The notes beneath the pieces were generated by a model. The model saw only the letters and a program-made list of their open reading frames with translations. It was not told where the DNA came from and ran no database searches. A program made the translations under genes and the position numbers. Below are positions 61,874 to 64,000 of a stretch of 64,000 nt of DNA, one piece after another; position 1 is the first letter of the stretch, and each line of letters opens with the position of its first letter. Source of the stretch: Bradyrhizobium sp. OK095 (GTDB lineage Bacteria > Pseudomonadota > Alphaproteobacteria > Rhizobiales > Xanthobacteraceae); NCBI RefSeq assembly GCF_900109945.1, contig NZ_FOBX01000007.1, positions 1-64,000 of the forward strand, read 5' to 3'.

Positions 61874-62413
61874 GTGCGTATCCCTAAAATAATCATCGCT
61901 AGGCAGAAATCGGGTGGGTCATCGCTTTCAGCCAAAGAGCAGATCGAAGAAAACCAGCTTCGTCAGATACATGACTACACTAGGCACAGCTTCCAAACAT
62001 TTGTTAGCTGGTTCACGGTGTTTGCGACGGTCAACTACGTCGCCTTTGGCTGGATGGTCTCGGTGTCAAACTCGAGCTCATCGACGTCCCCGTTGGTTTC
62101 TCCACTGGCTTTGCCCGTTGCTTCGGTTTTCGCCCTTCAAAACGTGCTGGCCTACCTTGGGGCAAATCGAGCCAAGGAGGCCCTTCGGGGGCTGGATCGG
62201 AAGGCGAAGGATCTGGAGCATCACGGTGAGATAATTCCGATCGACTCCTATGTTCGCCTGATAGTCCTGATGCGAAGCGGCATTGCCGCCACGGGCATTC
62301 TTTGGCTTGGAGTTATCCTTTTCGCGTGCGCGGACTTGAGATTGCATTGGCCGCCGGGATGGCTTCCGGTCGTGATGGAAGTTTGGCAGCCGTTGCGGTC
62401 GCTGTTTCACTGA
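61874..62413 (+). CDS. Membrane protein of unknown function
   Basis: A protein of about 179 residues with two likely transmembrane segments (FVSWFTVFATVNYVAFGWMV and AATGILWLGVILFACADLRL) separated by a helical region (LDRKAKDLEHHGEIIPIDSY). A GTG at 61874 with GAGGG just upstream is the best start; a TTG at 61829 is an alternative. Base composition is lower in GC than the neighbours, which suggests transfer. Confidence 0.55.
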   Translation: MRIPKIIIARQKSGGSSLSAKEQIEENQLRQIHDYTRHSFQTFVSWFTVFATVNYVAFGWMVSVSNSSSSTSPLVSPLALPVASVFALQNVLAYLGANRAKEALRGLDRKAKDLEHHGEIIPIDSYVRLIVLMRSGIAATGILWLGVILFACADLRLHWPPGWLPVVMEVWQPLRSLFH

Positions 62414-62449
62414 CGCCTGACGCTCGATTGTCCTAGCTCTGCGACGCGC

Positions 62450-63403
62450 TCACGGAAAAGCCAGCCGCCCCGTCTGGATCGCCCACATCACGCTGGTCAG
62501 CGTGACCACGGACGCAAACGTCCCGAGCAGAACGGCGACAGATGCGGATTCGATCCAGGCATCGTTTTGCCGGGCGATCACGAACACGTTCAACGCCGGC
62601 GGCAGCGACGCCATCAGCACGGCGGTCGCGGCCCAAGGCTGCGCGAACGGACCGAACGCCAGCATCAGGCCGAACGCCGCGAGCGGATGGATCAGGAGTT
62701 TTACTGCGATCACGCCCGGCACTTCCCAGGGCACGCGATCGAACGGGCGAAGCGCCACGGTGACGCCGAGCACGAACAATGCGGTCGGAGCCGCCGCGTT
62801 CTGGAGGAAGGTGATGGTGCGGTCGAGCGCGACCGGCATCTGGATATGCAGCGACGCGAAGGCCGCGCCAAAGCAGGCCGACATGATCAGAGGGTTGAGC
62901 ACGATCTGTTTCAGCACGATGCCGAAGGCGTGCACGATCGAGGGATGGTCGCGGTCGGACAGCTCGATCAGCAGCGGCACGATCGTGAACAGGAAGATGC
63001 TGTCGCAGCAGAAGATCAGCGCGGTCGGCGCCGACGCCTTGGTCCCGAGCACGGCGAGCGCCAGCCCGGGGCCCATATAGCCGATATTGCCGTAGCCGCC
63101 CGAGAGGCCGGCGAGCGTCGCCTCGCGCAGCGTCAGACGGCCAAGAATCTTGCCGACGACGAGCGCGAGCGTGAACGCCGTAACCGTCGCCAGCGTGGTC
63201 GCGACCAGGAACGGCGGGTTGTTCAATTCCGAGAACGGCGTCTTCGACATGATCGCAAACAGCAGTGCCGGCAGCGACACGTAGAGCAGGAAGAAGTTCA
63301 TCCAGGCGAGGCCCGATTCCGGCAGGGATTTGACCTTGCCGCACGCGAAACCAACGAAGATCAAGCCGAAATAAGGTAGTGCCAGATTGAGGATATCGAC
63401 CAT
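62450..63403 (-). CDS. AEC-family (auxin efflux carrier-like) permease
   Basis: A 317-residue permease with about ten hydrophobic segments and the AEC pattern (LALPYFGLIFVGFACGK at the N-terminus, SGGYGNIGYMGPGLALAVLG mid-protein, AAPTALFVLGVTVALRPF, SLPPALNVFVIARQND). Bacterial members export or import malonate/malate or other small acids; substrate unknown. It stands alone. Confidence 0.88.
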   Translation of the reverse strand: MVDILNLALPYFGLIFVGFACGKVKSLPESGLAWMNFFLLYVSLPALLFAIMSKTPFSELNNPPFLVATTLATVTAFTLALVVGKILGRLTLREATLAGLSGGYGNIGYMGPGLALAVLGTKASAPTALIFCCDSIFLFTIVPLLIELSDRDHPSIVHAFGIVLKQIVLNPLIMSACFGAAFASLHIQMPVALDRTITFLQNAAAPTALFVLGVTVALRPFDRVPWEVPGVIAVKLLIHPLAAFGLMLAFGPFAQPWAATAVLMASLPPALNVFVIARQNDAWIESASVAVLLGTFASVVTLTSVMWAIQTGRLAFP

Positions 63404-63509
63404 TGATGAAGCGTTTTCTGAAGTTTTGGGGGCTATCCGCCCCTTAAGCGCAGGCTAATTCCAGATGAGGGCACTAGCATCGGCCACAATCCTGGTCTAT
63501 CGACGGAGG

Positions 63510-63842
63510 ATGATTAAAGCGCGGACCGCCAAATTCCAGATCGGACAGGTCGTGCGTCACCGGATCTTCTCGTTCCGGGGCGTGATCTTCGACATCGATC
63601 CGGAATTCAACAACACCGAGGAGTGGTGGCTGTCGATCCCCGAGGAGGTGCGGCCCCACAAGGACCAGCCGTTCTATCACCTGCTCGCGGAGAACGCTGA
63701 GTCCGAGTACGTCGCCTATGTCTCCGAGCAGAACCTGCTGCCCGACGAGTCCGGCGAGCCGATCCGCCATTCCCAGGTCGCCGAGATCTTCATCAAGGAC
63801 AAGACCGGCGGTTATCGCCCACGCAACCCGTCGTTGAACTGA
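63510..63842 (+). CDS. hspQ: HspQ (hemimethylated DNA-binding / heat shock protein)
   Basis: A 110-residue HspQ/YccV protein (FQIGQVVRHRIFSFRGVIFD, WLSIPEEVRPHKDQPFYHLL, YVSEQNLLPDESGEP). In E. coli HspQ enhances Lon and binds hemimethylated DNA. The ATG at 63510 gives the usual N-terminus MIKARTAKF, though GGAGG is very close to it; an ATG at 63465 would add 15 residues. A bidirectional terminator follows. Confidence 0.88.
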   Translation: MIKARTAKFQIGQVVRHRIFSFRGVIFDIDPEFNNTEEWWLSIPEEVRPHKDQPFYHLLAENAESEYVAYVSEQNLLPDESGEPIRHSQVAEIFIKDKTGGYRPRNPSLN

Positions 63843-63868
63843 GATTCGCCGCGGGCAAGCGGCCAGCA

Positions 63869-63897
63869 AAAAAGGCGCTCGAAATGAGCGCCTTTTT
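63869..63897. terminator. Bidirectional intrinsic terminator
   Basis: The stem AAAAAGGCGCTC / GAGCGCCTTTTT with a GAAAT loop has A-runs and T-runs on both sides. It separates hspQ from the converging gene at the window edge. Confidence 0.9.
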
Positions 63898-63919
63898 CAT
63901 GTCCGGGATTTGGTCCCGA

Positions 63920-64000
63920 TTACTTCGGTGCGGTCGGAGCGGCGCCGGGGACACCACCACCCTGCTCGAGCTTCTTGCGCTGCTCGTCAGCTTTCTTCTG
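63920..64000 (-). CDS. C-terminal end of an unidentified protein (partial)
   Basis: The last 26 codons of a minus-strand gene that continues past the window. The visible tail is a charged helix (KKADEQRKKLEQ) followed by a Gly/Ala/Pro end (GGGVPGAAPTAPK). It abuts the terminator in the right orientation. Too little is present to name it. Confidence 0.6.
   Translation of the reverse strand, partial: QKKADEQRKKLEQGGGVPGAAPTAPK

Noticed and set aside
1..64000. CRISPR arrays
   Set aside because: I found no regularly spaced short direct repeats and no cas genes in the window.

Overview
The window looks like the chromosome of a Bradyrhizobium-type alphaproteobacterium (Rhizobiales). The evidence is high GC coding sequence from about 15 kb onward, a nasT-nasS-nirA cluster in the order I know from Bradyrhizobium, a phosphatidylcholine synthase (Pcs), PxpBCA 5-oxoprolinase genes, many small Rhizobiales-type secreted proteins, and intergenic palindromic repeats. 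The species call is an inference from gene content; no rRNA or intact tRNA gene is present.

Region 1 (1-14740) is an accessory island. It holds a RoxA-like di-heme cytochrome c with a rearranged catalase-like gene, remnants of an IS3 and an IS630 element, and an operon of exported proteins (metzincin protease, trypsin-like protease, unknown exported protein, TPR protein and a possible 36-residue peptide). A decayed IS407-group IS3 element follows. Two 41-bp direct repeats of the 5' half of tRNA-Ser(UGA), at 11721-11761 and 14692-14732, bracket an integrase tail, a DUF4062 gene and three small genes joined by ATGA overlaps. I read these repeats as scars of successive integrations into one tRNA-Ser gene, with core chromosome resuming near 14740.

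Region 2 (15-32 kb) is mostly core metabolism: ilvD; a peptide-type ABC transporter operon with a TIM-barrel isomerase; a pncA / PhaC-like hydrolase / nadE cluster for NAD recycling; glucokinase; a single-domain response regulator; and an LTXXQ-type protein. Region 3 (32-48 kb) has a MalK-type sugar ABC transporter with a D-2-hydroxyacid dehydrogenase, a PheC-like periplasmic protein, a DUF2147 protein, a GT-B-like glycosyltransferase, a cupin/RraA-like pair and pxpBCA.

Region 4 (48-54 kb) is the nitrite assimilation cluster. NasT (ANTAR antiterminator) and NasS (nitrate/nitrite sensor) are translationally coupled. They are followed by a leader with a sigma-54 promoter match and an ANTAR-type hexaloop hairpin, then nirA and a reductase that carries a four-Cys motif instead of a flavodoxin domain.

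Region 5 (53.6-64 kb) has rimO, an uncharacterised gene, an acetylornithine-type aminotransferase, a quinone oxidoreductase, coupled pcs-terC, a UbiH-type hydroxylase, an AEC permease and hspQ. The most notable signal is upstream of the aminotransferase: a 29-codon ORF with 11 Arg codons, starting almost at the predicted transcription start, then competing hairpins and a strong intrinsic terminator. This has the layout of a ribosome-dependent arginine attenuator.
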